Shown here piece by piece: positions 7,234-16,000 of a stretch of DNA of 22,743 bases. The notes beneath the pieces were generated by a model. That model was not told the DNA's origin. It saw nothing but the letters and a program-made list of their open reading frames with translations, and made no database searches. The DNA lies in NCBI GenBank assembly GCA_964448395.1, contig CAYUWM010000026.1:1-22743 (forward strand), given 5' to 3'. Numbering within the stretch: position 1 is the stretch's first letter; every line of letters begins with the position of its first letter. The stretch is from CAYUWM01 sp964448395 (GTDB lineage Bacteria > Chloroflexota > Dehalococcoidia > E44-bin15). The translations under genes and the position numbers were made by a program.

Positions 7234-7935
7234 ATGGCAACGGCTGAACGCAAAACCAAGTCTACCCCCTTTCTGCACACCCTGTTCGGGCCGCCGCCGG
7301 CGCCGGGCGTGGAAGTGGTGGAGCGCTACTCCAGACCGGTGCGCATCCTGCACTGGGTCAATGCGGTCGCCTGGGTAGTGCTGTTCGTAACCGGGTGGTT
7401 CTTCTTCGTTGACCAGTTCGGGGGCGCCGCCCAGGGCGGCGCCAGCGGGGTGCTGCACCGCATCGCCGCCGTGGTGATGGTCGGCTGGGCGCTGCTCTAC
7501 TTCATGGGAAGCCCGATGGCCGCTATAAAGGGGATGCTGGAAGCCTTCAAATGGGGCAAGGATGACATCGGATGGCTCAAGGCAGCTGTCCCCTACTACT
7601 TCTTCGGCCAGGACGAGGCCATGCCCCCGCAGGAGCACATGAACACCGGACAGAAGCTCTGGTGGCTGGTGACCCTCGGTGCGGGAGCACTGATGATCAT
7701 CACCGGAGGGATTATGTGGTTCGGCGGCTCCGCCATATCCGGCGAGGGGTTCGTGTGGTGCGCCCTGCTGCACGACATCGGTTTCATCATCCTGTTCAGC
7801 TTCGCCATGCTCCACATCTTCCTCTCCATGCACCCCAAGATGAGCGGGATCTTCTGGTCCATGTGGAGTGGAATGGTCTCTGCCAAGTACGCCGCGTCGC
7901 ACCATAAGAAATGGTATGACAGGATCAAGAAGTAA
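7234..7935 (+). CDS. fdnI: Formate dehydrogenase cytochrome b subunit
   Basis: A 233-residue integral membrane protein with about four helices. It is the FdnI-type diheme cytochrome b that passes electrons to menaquinone. Candidate heme ligands are His40 (RILHW), His75 (GVLHR), His180 (LLHDIG) and His194 (MLHIF); the last two are 14 residues apart, as are His155 and His169 in E. coli FdnI. ATG 7234 is chosen because it follows the fdnH stop by 1 nt and has GAGGGG 7 nt upstream. An in-frame upstream start at 7213 would overlap fdnH and add seven residues. A terminator follows 25 nt after the stop, closing the fdnGHI operon. Presence of this subunit implies a quinone acceptor, unlike the heme-free membrane subunit of the Dehalococcoides dehalogenation complex. 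Confidence 0.9.
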   Translation: MATAERKTKSTPFLHTLFGPPPAPGVEVVERYSRPVRILHWVNAVAWVVLFVTGWFFFVDQFGGAAQGGASGVLHRIAAVVMVGWALLYFMGSPMAAIKGMLEAFKWGKDDIGWLKAAVPYYFFGQDEAMPPQEHMNTGQKLWWLVTLGAGALMIITGGIMWFGGSAISGEGFVWCALLHDIGFIILFSFAMLHIFLSMHPKMSGIFWSMWSGMVSAKYAASHHKKWYDRIKK

Positions 7936-7960
7936 TTCCGAGCGATTGCAATGATTTATA

Positions 7961-7993
7961 AAGGCTCAACCCGTAAAAAGGTTGAGCCTTTTC
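7961..7993 (+). terminator. Intrinsic terminator after fdnGHI
   Basis: AAGGCTCAACC (7961-7971), 8-nt loop, GGTTGAGCCTT (7980-7990), a perfect 11-bp stem ending in a short T run (CTTTTC). It separates the fdn operon from fdhE. Confidence 0.8.
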
Positions 7994-8005
7994 ATATGGA
8001 CTCGC

Positions 8006-8035
8006 TTGAAACATACGACTGTAGCATGGTATGAT
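8006..8035 (+). promoter_or_regulatory. Predicted fdhE-tat promoter
   Basis: TTGAAA (8006-8011), 18-nt spacer, TATGAT (8030-8035); 5/6 and 5/6 matches. The predicted start is around 8042, only a few bases before the fdhE start codon, so the mRNA would be leaderless or nearly so. Confidence 0.5.
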
Positions 8036-8046
8036 GGAAACCTGTG

Positions 8047-8850
8047 ATGGCTAGTGAAATCGATAACGAGATCCTGAAGAGGCTGGACGATTGGGAAAAG
8101 GAATCCTCACCCGGCCCTATCGAGCTTTACATCCGGCTGATGCGGCTTCAGATCGATTCGGGGTCAGATATATCGCCGCAGATGCCAGCACTGCCGGCGG
8201 AGGCCATCGCCGAGAGGTTGAACCGGCATGTTCCCCTGCTGACCTTCGCCGATATGGATATCGACTGGGTTAAGTTCGAAAAGCTGTTGAGGGAAGCGCT
8301 GGCGGTGATAAGCAGCTACTCGGATTCCATCGATCCCGAAAGCGACATCCCCATAAAAGATGCAGCCGAGGCATGGTATGAGATCAAGCCCCTGCCGCAG
8401 ACGGATATGGATGATGAAACCCTGGCGGTGGCAATACATACCGCCATGAAGCCTTTTCTCAAGGCATATTCCCGGTCGCTGCTGCCCGAAGTGGATCAGA
8501 AACGGTGGCGGCGGGGCTACTGCCCGATATGCGGCAGCAAGCCGAACTTCGCCTTCCTGTCCAAGGAGCAGGAGGGGGCCCGCTGGCTGATCTGCCCCCG
8601 CTGTGACGCCCGGTGGCTGTTCCAGCGACTGGAGTGCCCCTTCTGCGGCAACAAGGAGCAGAATAAGCTCTCCTACCTCACCGATGACAAAGGCCTTTAT
8701 CGAGTCTATATCTGCGAGGAGTGTAAGGGATACCTTAAAAGCATCGACCTGCGTAAGGCAGAATCAGAGGTTATATTGCCCCTGGAATGGGTTTCCACGC
8801 TGGACCTGGACCGGCAGGCCTGCGAGTCGGGATACAGCGCCGGAGCCTGA
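8047..8850 (+). CDS. fdhE: Formate dehydrogenase accessory protein FdhE
   Basis: A cytoplasmic protein of 267 residues needed to mature exported formate dehydrogenases before Tat transport. In E. coli FdhE is a rubredoxin-like iron protein that binds the catalytic subunit. Four CxxC knuckles are visible in the C-terminal half: CPICG, CPRCD, CPFCG and CEECK, with the family context RGYCPICGS and FQRLECPFCG. The N-terminal half is acidic and helical. ATG 8047 is preferred; GTG 8044 directly in front is also in frame and would add one residue. No strong ribosome binding site is present, in line with the very short predicted leader. It is the first gene of a unit with tatA, tatB and tatC, directly after the enzyme it serves. 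Confidence 0.92.
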   Translation: MASEIDNEILKRLDDWEKESSPGPIELYIRLMRLQIDSGSDISPQMPALPAEAIAERLNRHVPLLTFADMDIDWVKFEKLLREALAVISSYSDSIDPESDIPIKDAAEAWYEIKPLPQTDMDDETLAVAIHTAMKPFLKAYSRSLLPEVDQKRWRRGYCPICGSKPNFAFLSKEQEGARWLICPRCDARWLFQRLECPFCGNKEQNKLSYLTDDKGLYRVYICEECKGYLKSIDLRKAESEVILPLEWVSTLDLDRQACESGYSAGA

Positions 8851-8857
8851 CTCCGGC
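8839..8857 (+). repeat. Inverted repeat spanning the fdhE stop codon
   Basis: GCCGGAG, CCTGA, CTCCGGC is a perfect 7-bp stem enclosing the fdhE TGA. No T run follows, so it is not a standard terminator. It could stabilise or process the mRNA between fdhE and tatA. Confidence 0.35.
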
Positions 8858-8914
8858 TACTGAATATAAATAAATGATTTACACGGGCCAGTAAAGGCTC
8901 CGAAGGAGGGTAGT

Positions 8915-9148
8915 ATGCCACTGCATGGATGGGAGTTCCTTATCGTAGTTGTCGTCGTCTTGATCGTCTTCGGCGTGGGCAAGTTGCCGCAGGCCATGGG
9001 TTCTCTGGGCAAGGGTATTCGCAGCTTCAAGCAATCGGCGGCGGGCGAGGATGTGGAGGACCTGTCGGGCTCGAAGAAGGGGAAGGTGGAGAAGGAAGAG
9101 AGCAAGGCGGAGAAGGGAAAGGACGCGGCCGAGGAAAAGAAAGATTAA
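8915..9148 (+). CDS. tatA: Twin-arginine translocase subunit TatA
   Basis: A 77-residue protein with the TatA layout: short N-terminus, one membrane helix (residues about 7-20, WEFLIVVVVVLIVFG), the FG hinge, an amphipathic helix (KLPQAMGSLGKGIRSFK) and a highly charged Lys/Glu tail. TatA multimers form the transport pathway for folded proteins. GAAGGAGGG precedes ATG 8915. It is 64 nt after fdhE. Its obvious substrate in this window is the FdnG/FdnH pair. Confidence 0.9.
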   Translation: MPLHGWEFLIVVVVVLIVFGVGKLPQAMGSLGKGIRSFKQSAAGEDVEDLSGSKKGKVEKEESKAEKGKDAAEEKKD

Positions 9149-9218
9149 CCCCCTCGTATATCCCCAATTATCGGCGCGGCGATACATGCCGTATAGCGAC
9201 CTGCAAAGGTAAGGGCTG

Positions 9219-9554
9219 ATGGACAGTTTCTTAGGCTTTGGTTTCTGGGAGATAGTGCTGGTACTCCTCATCATACTGGCGGTGATGGGGCCGCGGCGTT
9301 TGCCTGAGATCGCTCAGCGGATGGGAACGCTGTACCGCAGGCTGAAGATGGCCTCCCGCGACCTGACTTCGGAGCTCACCAAGGAGGTGGAGGGCACCCC
9401 GCTGGACAAGAAACAGGGGACGGCAGATATCCTCAGCCCGCTGAGGGAGGCGGCCTCGGACCTGAAATCGTCCTTCACCAAGAGCCTGGATGATACTCCC
9501 CCCGCCAAGGAGGAGATCCCCAAAGATAATAAAGAATCGAAGTCTTCGGATTAG
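9219..9554 (+). CDS. tatB: Twin-arginine translocase subunit TatB (TatA/B family)
   Basis: A 111-residue protein with an N-terminal membrane helix (FWEIVLVLLIILAVMGP), the GPRRLPE motif typical of TatB, an amphipathic helix (IAQRMGTLYRRLKMA) and a polar tail rich in Lys, Asp and Ser. TatB works with TatC to bind twin-arginine signals. The preceding gene is TatA-like, so assigning this one as TatB is natural, but the families overlap and some bacteria use two TatA-type proteins. ATG 9219 follows an AAGGTAAGGG purine stretch. The gap from tatA is 70 nt and holds no other feature. Confidence 0.82.
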   Translation: MDSFLGFGFWEIVLVLLIILAVMGPRRLPEIAQRMGTLYRRLKMASRDLTSELTKEVEGTPLDKKQGTADILSPLREAASDLKSSFTKSLDDTPPAKEEIPKDNKESKSSD

Positions 9555-9581
9555 CACTCCCGATATAGATGGCGAATACCC

Positions 9582-10325
9582 ATGGGTGAAGAGAAAAAAC
9601 TGTCGGTCCTAGGCCATCTGGAGGAGGTGCGGGGGCGCCTGACCTGGAGCCTGATAGCGGTCCTCGTCTGTATATGCATCAGCTTCCCCCTGGTGAACTA
9701 TATCTTACCCTTCTTAATGAAGCCTCTTCCCGGTCTTGACCTGTACTACACCACCGTAACCGGCCTGCTGGGAAGCTACATGAAGGTCTGTCTCTACACT
9801 GGCCTTGTTTTATCCGGGCCGTTTCTGCTCTATCAATTCATCATGTTTATTAACCCGGCGCTTACCCGGAAAGAGAAGGGATATCTGTACACGCTACTAC
9901 CTGGCGTGATATTACTGTTTCTGGGAGGGGTCTTCTTCTGTTACTATATACTCCTGCCCCCGGCACTCAATTTCCTGTACAACACCTTTCCCGGTTACGT
10001 AGGCGGCGACATACAGCCGTGGTGGACGGTGAGCGATTACATCTCCATCATCAGCAGGCTGCTGTTCTGGATCGGCGTGGTGTTCGAGATACCGCTGCTG
10101 ATGTTCTTCCTCAGCAAGATCCATGTTATCAGCCCGCAGTGGGTAATCAGGAAGTGGAAGTGGGCCGTCGTTATTGCGTTCATCCTCGGCGGCGTCATCA
10201 CCCCCACATTCGACCCGGTCAACCAGACGCTGGTGGCCGCTCCCATCATCGTGCTGTTCATGCTCGGATACGTGATGGCCCGGCTGGCGAGGGTTAACTG
10301 GTCCAGAAAGGACCGCAGGGACTAG
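9582..10325 (+). CDS. tatC: Twin-arginine translocase subunit TatC
   Basis: A 247-residue membrane protein with six helices. The N-terminal VLGHLEEVRGRL motif is the conserved signal-binding region of TatC, and ITPTFDPVNQ near residue 205 is the conserved loop before the last helices. TatC receives the twin-arginine signal. A short basic tail ends the protein. Start ATG 9582 is the first in frame after tatB (27 nt gap), with no strong ribosome binding site visible. With tatA and tatB it makes a complete Tat system. Confidence 0.93.
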   Translation: MGEEKKLSVLGHLEEVRGRLTWSLIAVLVCICISFPLVNYILPFLMKPLPGLDLYYTTVTGLLGSYMKVCLYTGLVLSGPFLLYQFIMFINPALTRKEKGYLYTLLPGVILLFLGGVFFCYYILLPPALNFLYNTFPGYVGGDIQPWWTVSDYISIISRLLFWIGVVFEIPLLMFFLSKIHVISPQWVIRKWKWAVVIAFILGGVITPTFDPVNQTLVAAPIIVLFMLGYVMARLARVNWSRKDRRD

Positions 10326-10358
10326 TGTGAATCAGAGCGGATGACGAAGCTCGGGGGA

Positions 10359-10384
10359 GCAATTTTCTAAATTGTGCTTTTTTT
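10359..10384 (+). terminator. Intrinsic terminator after tatC
   Basis: CAATTT (10360-10365), TCT loop, AAATTG (10369-10374), then TGC and seven T residues (10378-10384). A second small GC stem (GCTC, GGGG, GAGC at 10349-10360) lies directly upstream and shares a base with it. This ends the fdhE-tat unit just before the nuo promoter. Confidence 0.6.
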
Positions 10385-10387
10385 CAC

Positions 10388-10417
10388 TTTACAACCATAA
10401 ATCGCCTGTTGTATAAT
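10388..10417 (+). promoter_or_regulatory. Predicted nuo operon promoter
   Basis: TTTACA (10388-10393), 18-nt spacer, TATAAT (10412-10417): 5/6 and 6/6. It lies right after the tatC terminator and about 60 nt before the nuoA start. It probably drives the whole nuoA-nuoN unit, since no further gap over 20 nt occurs. Confidence 0.65.
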
Positions 10418-10433
10418 ATCGCCGGTTATTGTA

Positions 10434-10449
10434 GAATCGCTAGCGGTTC
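10434..10449. repeat. 16-nt near-palindrome in the nuoA leader
   Basis: GAATCGCTAGCGGTTC is self-complementary apart from a single T-G pair. It lies about 10 nt after the predicted transcription start and 12 nt before the GGAGG of nuoA, a position suited to a repressor site or to a leader hairpin. Confidence 0.35.
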
Positions 10450-10476
10450 TTTCGATTTTACGGAGGACAAGTTAAT

Positions 10477-10848
10477 TTGCTAGGTGACTTCGGTTATATA
10501 GGCATCTACCTTATAGCTGCCCTCGGTTTCGCCGCCTTAATGGTTCTAATACCCGTCGCCCTCAGGTTATTACACGTCGTCCCCCGCAAGCCCAATCCCA
10601 AGAAATACACCACCTACGAGTGCGGCATGGAGACTACGGGGACCTCATCGCCGAGATTCAATTTCCGCTACTATTTCTTCGCCCTGCTCTTCGTGATTTT
10701 CGATATCCAGGTGGTGTTTCTATACCCCTGGGCGATCGAGCTCAAGCAGCTCAAGCTCTTCGGGCTGGTGGAGATGTTGGCCTTTATCCTCATCCTGCTC
10801 GTCAGTTTTGTCTACGCATGGAGGAAAGGGGTCCTGAAGTGGAAATAG
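10477..10848 (+). CDS. nuoA: NADH-quinone oxidoreductase subunit A
   Basis: A 123-residue membrane subunit of complex I with three helices. Family motifs are the loop PRKPNPKKYTTYECGMETTG and the second-helix block FRYYFFALLFVIFD. The start is TTG 10477, with GGAGG (10462-10466) 10 nt upstream; no in-frame ATG is nearby. One oddity: the usual FDxE motif reads FDIQ, so the conserved acid (Glu81 in E. coli) is Gln78 (codon CAG), while the Asp (E. coli Asp79) is kept as Asp76. The 3' end overlaps the nuoB start by 10 nt. NuoA lines the quinone cavity and the start of the proton path. Confidence 0.93.
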   Translation: MLGDFGYIGIYLIAALGFAALMVLIPVALRLLHVVPRKPNPKKYTTYECGMETTGTSSPRFNFRYYFFALLFVIFDIQVVFLYPWAIELKQLKLFGLVEMLAFILILLVSFVYAWRKGVLKWK

Positions 10849-11423
10849 AGAGACCCTATGTCAGCGGCGAGCTCGACCGCGTCGAGAGCGAGGAGATCCA
10901 GTCCCTCATCGCCGCCTCCAAGCAGCCGTACCCCGACCCGGTGGCGTGGCTGGAAGAAGATGTGAAGCAGAACCTGCTGCTTACCACCACCGAGCAGTTG
11001 ATAGACCTGGGGAAACGCTTCTCGGTTTGGCCCGCCGCCATGGGCCTTGCCTGCTGCGCCTTCGAGATGATCTCGGCAGCGTCCTCCCGCTTCGACTTCT
11101 CGCGTTTCGGCATGGAGATCATGCGCGCCTCTCCGCGGCAGGCCGACCTGATGATCGTCGCCGGCACGCTCACCTGGAAGATGGCCCCCGCGCTGCGCCG
11201 GATATACGACCAGATGGCTGAGCCCAAGTGGGTGCTGGCCATGGGCTCCTGCGCCATCAGCGGCGGTGCCTTCCGCGGCTCATACAGCGTGGTTCCGGGG
11301 GTGAATCTCATCGTGCCGGTGGATGTATACGTCCCCGGCTGCCCGCCGCGCCCCGAAGGGCTGATCAACGGCTTCCAGGCGCTGCACCGCAAGGTGGCCA
11401 AGGACAAGCTTATCAAAAGGTAG
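10839..11423 (+). CDS. nuoB: NADH-quinone oxidoreductase subunit B
   Basis: A 194-residue subunit holding the terminal [4Fe-4S] cluster N2, which reduces quinone. Cluster ligands are Cys72, Cys73 (GLACCAFEM), Cys138 (GSCAISGG) and Cys168 (PGCPPRPEG), with spacing like that of other NuoB proteins. The start is GTG 10839, inside nuoA, with GAGGAAAGG 9 nt upstream; longer readings in the frame run through nuoA and lack homology. Overlap with nuoA suggests translational coupling. Confidence 0.93.
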   Translation: MEIERPYVSGELDRVESEEIQSLIAASKQPYPDPVAWLEEDVKQNLLLTTTEQLIDLGKRFSVWPAAMGLACCAFEMISAASSRFDFSRFGMEIMRASPRQADLMIVAGTLTWKMAPALRRIYDQMAEPKWVLAMGSCAISGGAFRGSYSVVPGVNLIVPVDVYVPGCPPRPEGLINGFQALHRKVAKDKLIKR

Positions 11424-11427
11424 GTGA

Positions 11428-11892
11428 ATGACTAAAGCGCTATCCGGTTCCGATACCGCCAAGAAGATCGGGGAGAAGTTCCCCGATGCGGTCACCGGCT
11501 CGGACGAAACGTCGGTCATCGTCCGCAGCAAAGACGTTTTAGAGGTGGCTCGCCTGCTCAAGGAGAGCCTCAATCTGGACTATCTCAATCACATCACCGC
11601 TGTCGATTATCCCGATTATCTCGAGGTTATATACCTCCTCACTTCGATTAAAGATAACCACAGCGTTGTGCTGAAGACCAGGTGCGAGGACCACAACAAT
11701 CCCACCGTCCCGTCGGTGTTCAGCCTGTGGCAGGGAGCCGATTTCCAGGAGAGGGAGATCTACGACCTGCTGGGCATCTCTTTCGAGGGACACCCCAATA
11801 TGAAACGCCTCTTCCTGTGGGCCGGATTCGAAGGACACCCCCTGAGGAAGGATTTCAAGCTGGAAGTGCCCGGCGGCGGTAAGAAGGAATAG
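11428..11892 (+). CDS. nuoC: NADH-quinone oxidoreductase subunit C
   Basis: A 154-residue hydrophilic subunit (30-kDa type) that supports NuoD and NuoB in the connecting arm. The family signature is at the C-terminus: FSLWQGADFQEREIYDLLGI, then FEGHPNMKRLFL and HPLRKDF. ATG 11428 follows the nuoB stop by 4 nt with AGGTGA in front. Here it is separate from NuoD, unlike the fused NuoCD of E. coli. Confidence 0.93.
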   Translation: MTKALSGSDTAKKIGEKFPDAVTGSDETSVIVRSKDVLEVARLLKESLNLDYLNHITAVDYPDYLEVIYLLTSIKDNHSVVLKTRCEDHNNPTVPSVFSLWQGADFQEREIYDLLGISFEGHPNMKRLFLWAGFEGHPLRKDFKLEVPGGGKKE

Positions 11893-11902
11893 TAAAGAGA
11901 AG

Positions 11903-13006
11903 ATGACGCTCGAGACTGAGCCAGTATTAATAAACATGGGGCCGCAGCACCCCTCGACCCACGGGGTGTTCCGCATGCGGGTTACCTTCGACGGCGAGGT
12001 CATCGCCGACCTGGAGCCGGTATTTGGCTATCTCCACCGCGGCATCGAGAAGCTGGCCGAACATAAGACCTACCTCCAGAACATCCCGTTCACCGACAGG
12101 ATGGACTACCTGGCATCGATGTCCAATAACCTGGCTTACTGCCTCGCCGTGGAGAAACTGGGGCAGATAGAGGTGCCCGAGCGCGCCGAGTATATCCGGG
12201 TGATCATGACCGAGCTGATGAGGATATCCAGCCACCTGATGGCGGTGGGCTTCTTCCTCAATGACATGGGCGCCTTCTTCACCCCCCTGCTGTACATGTA
12301 CCGCGAGCGGGAGAAGATCCTGGACCTGTTCGAGATGGTCTGCGGGCAGCGCCTGACCTACAACTATATGCGCTTCGGCGGGGTGAGCCAGGACCTGCCC
12401 GAGGAGTTCATGCCGGCGCTGAAGCGGTTCATCGACGCCATGCCCGGCTATATCGACGAGTACGACAAGCTCCTCGCCGAGAACGAGATACTGCTGGCCC
12501 GCACCAAGGGTGTAGGCCTGCTATCGATGGAGCAGGCGATAAACGCATCGACCAGCGGCCCGGTGCTGCGTGCCAGCGGGGTGGAGTGGGACCTGCGCAA
12601 GTCCGACCCGTGTTCTATATACGACCGCTTCCAGTTCGACGTCATCACCGACACCCGCGGTGACAACTACGCCCGATACCGGGTGAGGATCGGGGAGATG
12701 CGGCAGAGCGTGCGCATCATCCAGCAGGCCATGGAGCAGATACCCGAGGGCGAGGTGCGCACCAGGGTGCACCCCGCATTCAAGCCGCCGGTGGGGGAGG
12801 CCTACGGCCGCCTCGAGGGCCCCAAGGGCGAGCTGGGGTTCTACCTGGTGAGCGACGGCTCGCCGAAGCCGTACCGCTTCAAGGTGCGGCCGCCGACCCT
12901 GATCAATCTGACCGTGCTGCGCGACCTGGCCGTGGGGTGGAAGCTGGCCGACGCCATAGTCACCTTCGGCAGCATCGATATCTGTATGGGAGAGGTTGAC
13001 CGCTAG
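11903..13006 (+). CDS. nuoD: NADH-quinone oxidoreductase subunit D
   Basis: A 367-residue 49-kDa-type subunit that forms the quinone site with NuoB. The N-terminal MGPQHPSTHGV motif gives His20, and TDRMDY gives Tyr69; these are 49 residues apart, as are the quinone-binding His38 and Tyr87 of Thermus Nqo4. FGYLHRGIEKL is also canonical. ATG 11903 lies 10 nt after nuoC with AGAGA purines upstream. The TAG stop shares its last base with the GTG start of the next gene. Confidence 0.95.
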   Translation: MTLETEPVLINMGPQHPSTHGVFRMRVTFDGEVIADLEPVFGYLHRGIEKLAEHKTYLQNIPFTDRMDYLASMSNNLAYCLAVEKLGQIEVPERAEYIRVIMTELMRISSHLMAVGFFLNDMGAFFTPLLYMYREREKILDLFEMVCGQRLTYNYMRFGGVSQDLPEEFMPALKRFIDAMPGYIDEYDKLLAENEILLARTKGVGLLSMEQAINASTSGPVLRASGVEWDLRKSDPCSIYDRFQFDVITDTRGDNYARYRVRIGEMRQSVRIIQQAMEQIPEGEVRTRVHPAFKPPVGEAYGRLEGPKGELGFYLVSDGSPKPYRFKVRPPTLINLTVLRDLAVGWKLADAIVTFGSIDICMGEVDR

Positions 13007-16000
13007 TGGAAGTGCTGCACCAGTTCCAAGACTGGCTGGGGAAATACCTGCCCGAGTGGGCGGCGTATATCATCCCCGCACTGGTCGCCTTCCTCATACT
13101 GGCCACCTTCATCCTGATAGTGGTCATGGCCTTCATCTACATCGAGCGCCGGGGCTCGGGAAGGTTCCAGATCCGGCAGGGCCCCAACCGCTGTGGCCCG
13201 CAGGGCATCCTGCAGCCGGTGGCCGACGCGGTGAAGGTGCTGCTCAAGGAGGACATCATACCGGCGCTGGCCGACCGCTGGGTGCACTGGCTGGCCCCAG
13301 TAATGGTCTTCGTCCCCGCCATCATGATCTTCGCCATCATCCCCTGGGGCAGCGTCGGCGGCGTGCAGGGCATCTTCGCCGACCTCAACATCGGCATCCT
13401 GTACGTTATCGCCATATCTTCGCTGAGCGTGGTAGGGGTGTTCATGGCGGGATGGGGCTCCAGCAATAAATATTCCACCCTCGGCGCCATGCGCGCCGTG
13501 GCCCAGATGATCAGCTACGAGATACCGCTGGTGCTGTCCATCATCGGGGTGCTGATGATCACCGGCTCCCTGTCGATGGTGAGCATCGTCGAGGCGCAGA
13601 CCGTGCCCTTCTTCCTGCTCCAGCCCCTGGGGTTCATCATATTCTTCCTCGCCGCTTCCGCCGAGATCAACCGCAGCCCCTTCGACCTGCTGGAGGCGGA
13701 GTCGGAGATCGTCGCCGGGTTCCATACCGAGTACTCAGGGATGAAGTTCGCCCTGTTCTACCTCGGCGAGTACACCCACGCCTTCGCCCTCTCCGCCATC
13801 GTGACCACCCTGTTCCTCGGCGGCGGCAACTGGCCCGGCCTGCCGGAACCCCTGTGGTTCCTGATCAAGGTGGTAGTGGTATTCGTGGTCATCGTGTGGA
13901 TCAGGAGCACCCTGCCCCGGCTGAGGGTAGACCAGCTGATGGGGTTCGCCTGGAAGTTCCTGTTCCCGCTGGCGCTGGCCAACGTATTCATCACTGCGAT
14001 CGAGATTGTCGCCCTGCCGGACTTCCCGTGGTGGCTGATGTTCATCAACATCCCCGTCGCCGCCATACTCATCGTCCTGTGGTCCGGTATGTTCCGCGTG
14101 CCCGGCGAAGGGTTGAGCTTCAACCATTACGGCAAGGGCATCGCCAAGGGGATGGCGGTGACCCTCAAGCACCTGGCCCATCACCCCATCACCGTGCAGT
14201 ACCCGGAGGAGAGGCTGGTGGTGTCCAAGCGGGCGCGGGGTCAGCGCTTCGTCCGCGACGAGCGCAAGCACGCCCCCTGTATCCAGGCGTGTCCCGCCAG
14301 CGTGGATGTGCAGGGGTACGTAGCCTATGCCTCCCAGGGCAAGTACAAGGAAGCGGTGGAGCTCATACGGGAGACCAACCCCTTCCCCATCACCTGCGGC
14401 CGCGTCTGCACCCACCCCTGCGAGAAGGCCTGTAACCGCGGCTGTTTCGACAAGCCGATTGCCATCCGCGATATCAAGCGGTTCGTCACCGACTACGAAT
14501 TGACACATGGCGGCGCCAACGTCACCCCCTATCCCAGAACTAAAGAGGAGAAGGTGGCCGTCATCGGCGCCGGGCCCGGGGGACTTACCGCCGCCCGCGA
14601 CCTGGCGCGAATGGGCTATGAGGCGACGGTGTTCGAGGCGCTGCCGGTGCCCGGGGGCATGCTGTGGGTCGGCATCCCCGAGTACCGCCTGCCCAAGGAC
14701 GTACTGCAGAAAGAGGTCGACAATATCGCGGCTCGCGGGGTCGAGATAAGGCTGAACAGCCCCGTCGGCAAGGACGGGCTGACGCTAGAGTCGCTGCAGC
14801 AGCAGGGCTATAAAGCCATCCTGCTGGCGGTGGGGGCCCACGCCAGTATGAAGCTGGATATCCCCGGCGAGGACCTCGACGGGGTGTACCACGGCGTATT
14901 CTTCCTGCGCGACGTAGGCCTGGGCAAAAAGGTTGAGGTGGGCAACAAGGTGGCCATCGTCGGCGGCGGCAACGTGGCCATCGATGCCGCCAGGACCGCC
15001 CTGCGCCTCGGCTCCAAAGAGGTGTTCATCGTCTACCGCAGATCGAGGCAGGAGATGCCGGCGGATGAAGAGGAGATAGAGGACGCCATCGCCGAGAATA
15101 TCAATATCCACTACCTGGCGGCCCCGGTCAAGGTGGTGGACCAGGGGGGCAAGGTAGTAGGCCTGGAGTGTATAAAGATGGAGCTGGGCGAGCCCGACGC
15201 CAGCGGCAGGAGGCGCCCGGTGCCGGTCGAGGGCTCGGAGTTCGTCCTCGACGTGGACATGATCATCCCCGCCATCGGGCAGAGACTGGATGTCGATTTC
15301 CTCCAGGGCGATAAGGATGTTCAGCTAACCAAACGTAACACCTTCGACGTGGACGAGGTCAGCAACGTCACTAGCATATCGGGTATATTCGCCTGCGGTG
15401 ATGCGGTCAGCGGGCCGGCGACGGTGGTGCAGGCCATCGGCGACGGGGCCAAGGCGGCGCGGGCCATCGACCGCTACCTGCGCGGCGAGAAGCTGGAGAC
15501 ACCCAAAGATGTGATGCCGATGGAGCAGGTGGCCTTCGAGGACCTGGACATCAGCGACTACCAGCCGGCGGAGCGGGTCAAGCAGTCGCACCTGCCGGTC
15601 AAGGACCGGGTTACCAATTTCAAGGAATGCTCTCTGGGGCTCACCGAGGAGCAGTGCGTGGCGGAGGCCAAGCGCTGCTTCAACTGCGGCTTCTGCGCCT
15701 TGTGCCGCCAGTGCGAGAACGCCTGCCCCTACGGGGTGATCAAGATACAGTCGCCGGAGCTTCCCGACGGCACTACCGGAGTGGAGCGGTTCGATATCGA
15801 CCTCGGCGAATGCATCTTCTGCGGCCTGTGCATCGAGGCCTGCCCCGCGCACAGGCTCTACCTGTCACAGAGATATGAGGCGTCCACCTACCGCCGCGAG
15901 GAGCTGATGCTGGACAGAGAGATGATGCTGCCGACCGACGGCTCGGAGCCCAGCGCGTACAGCCGCCCCGAGATCGAGCCCGAGCTGCCCAAGCAGGCGC

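Noticed and set aside
14089..14154. Internal start that would make a separate NuoI/GltD protein within the fused gene
   Set aside because: ATG 14089 has no ribosome binding site and the purine run before ATG 14152 is directly adjacent to it; no stop codon separates the parts.
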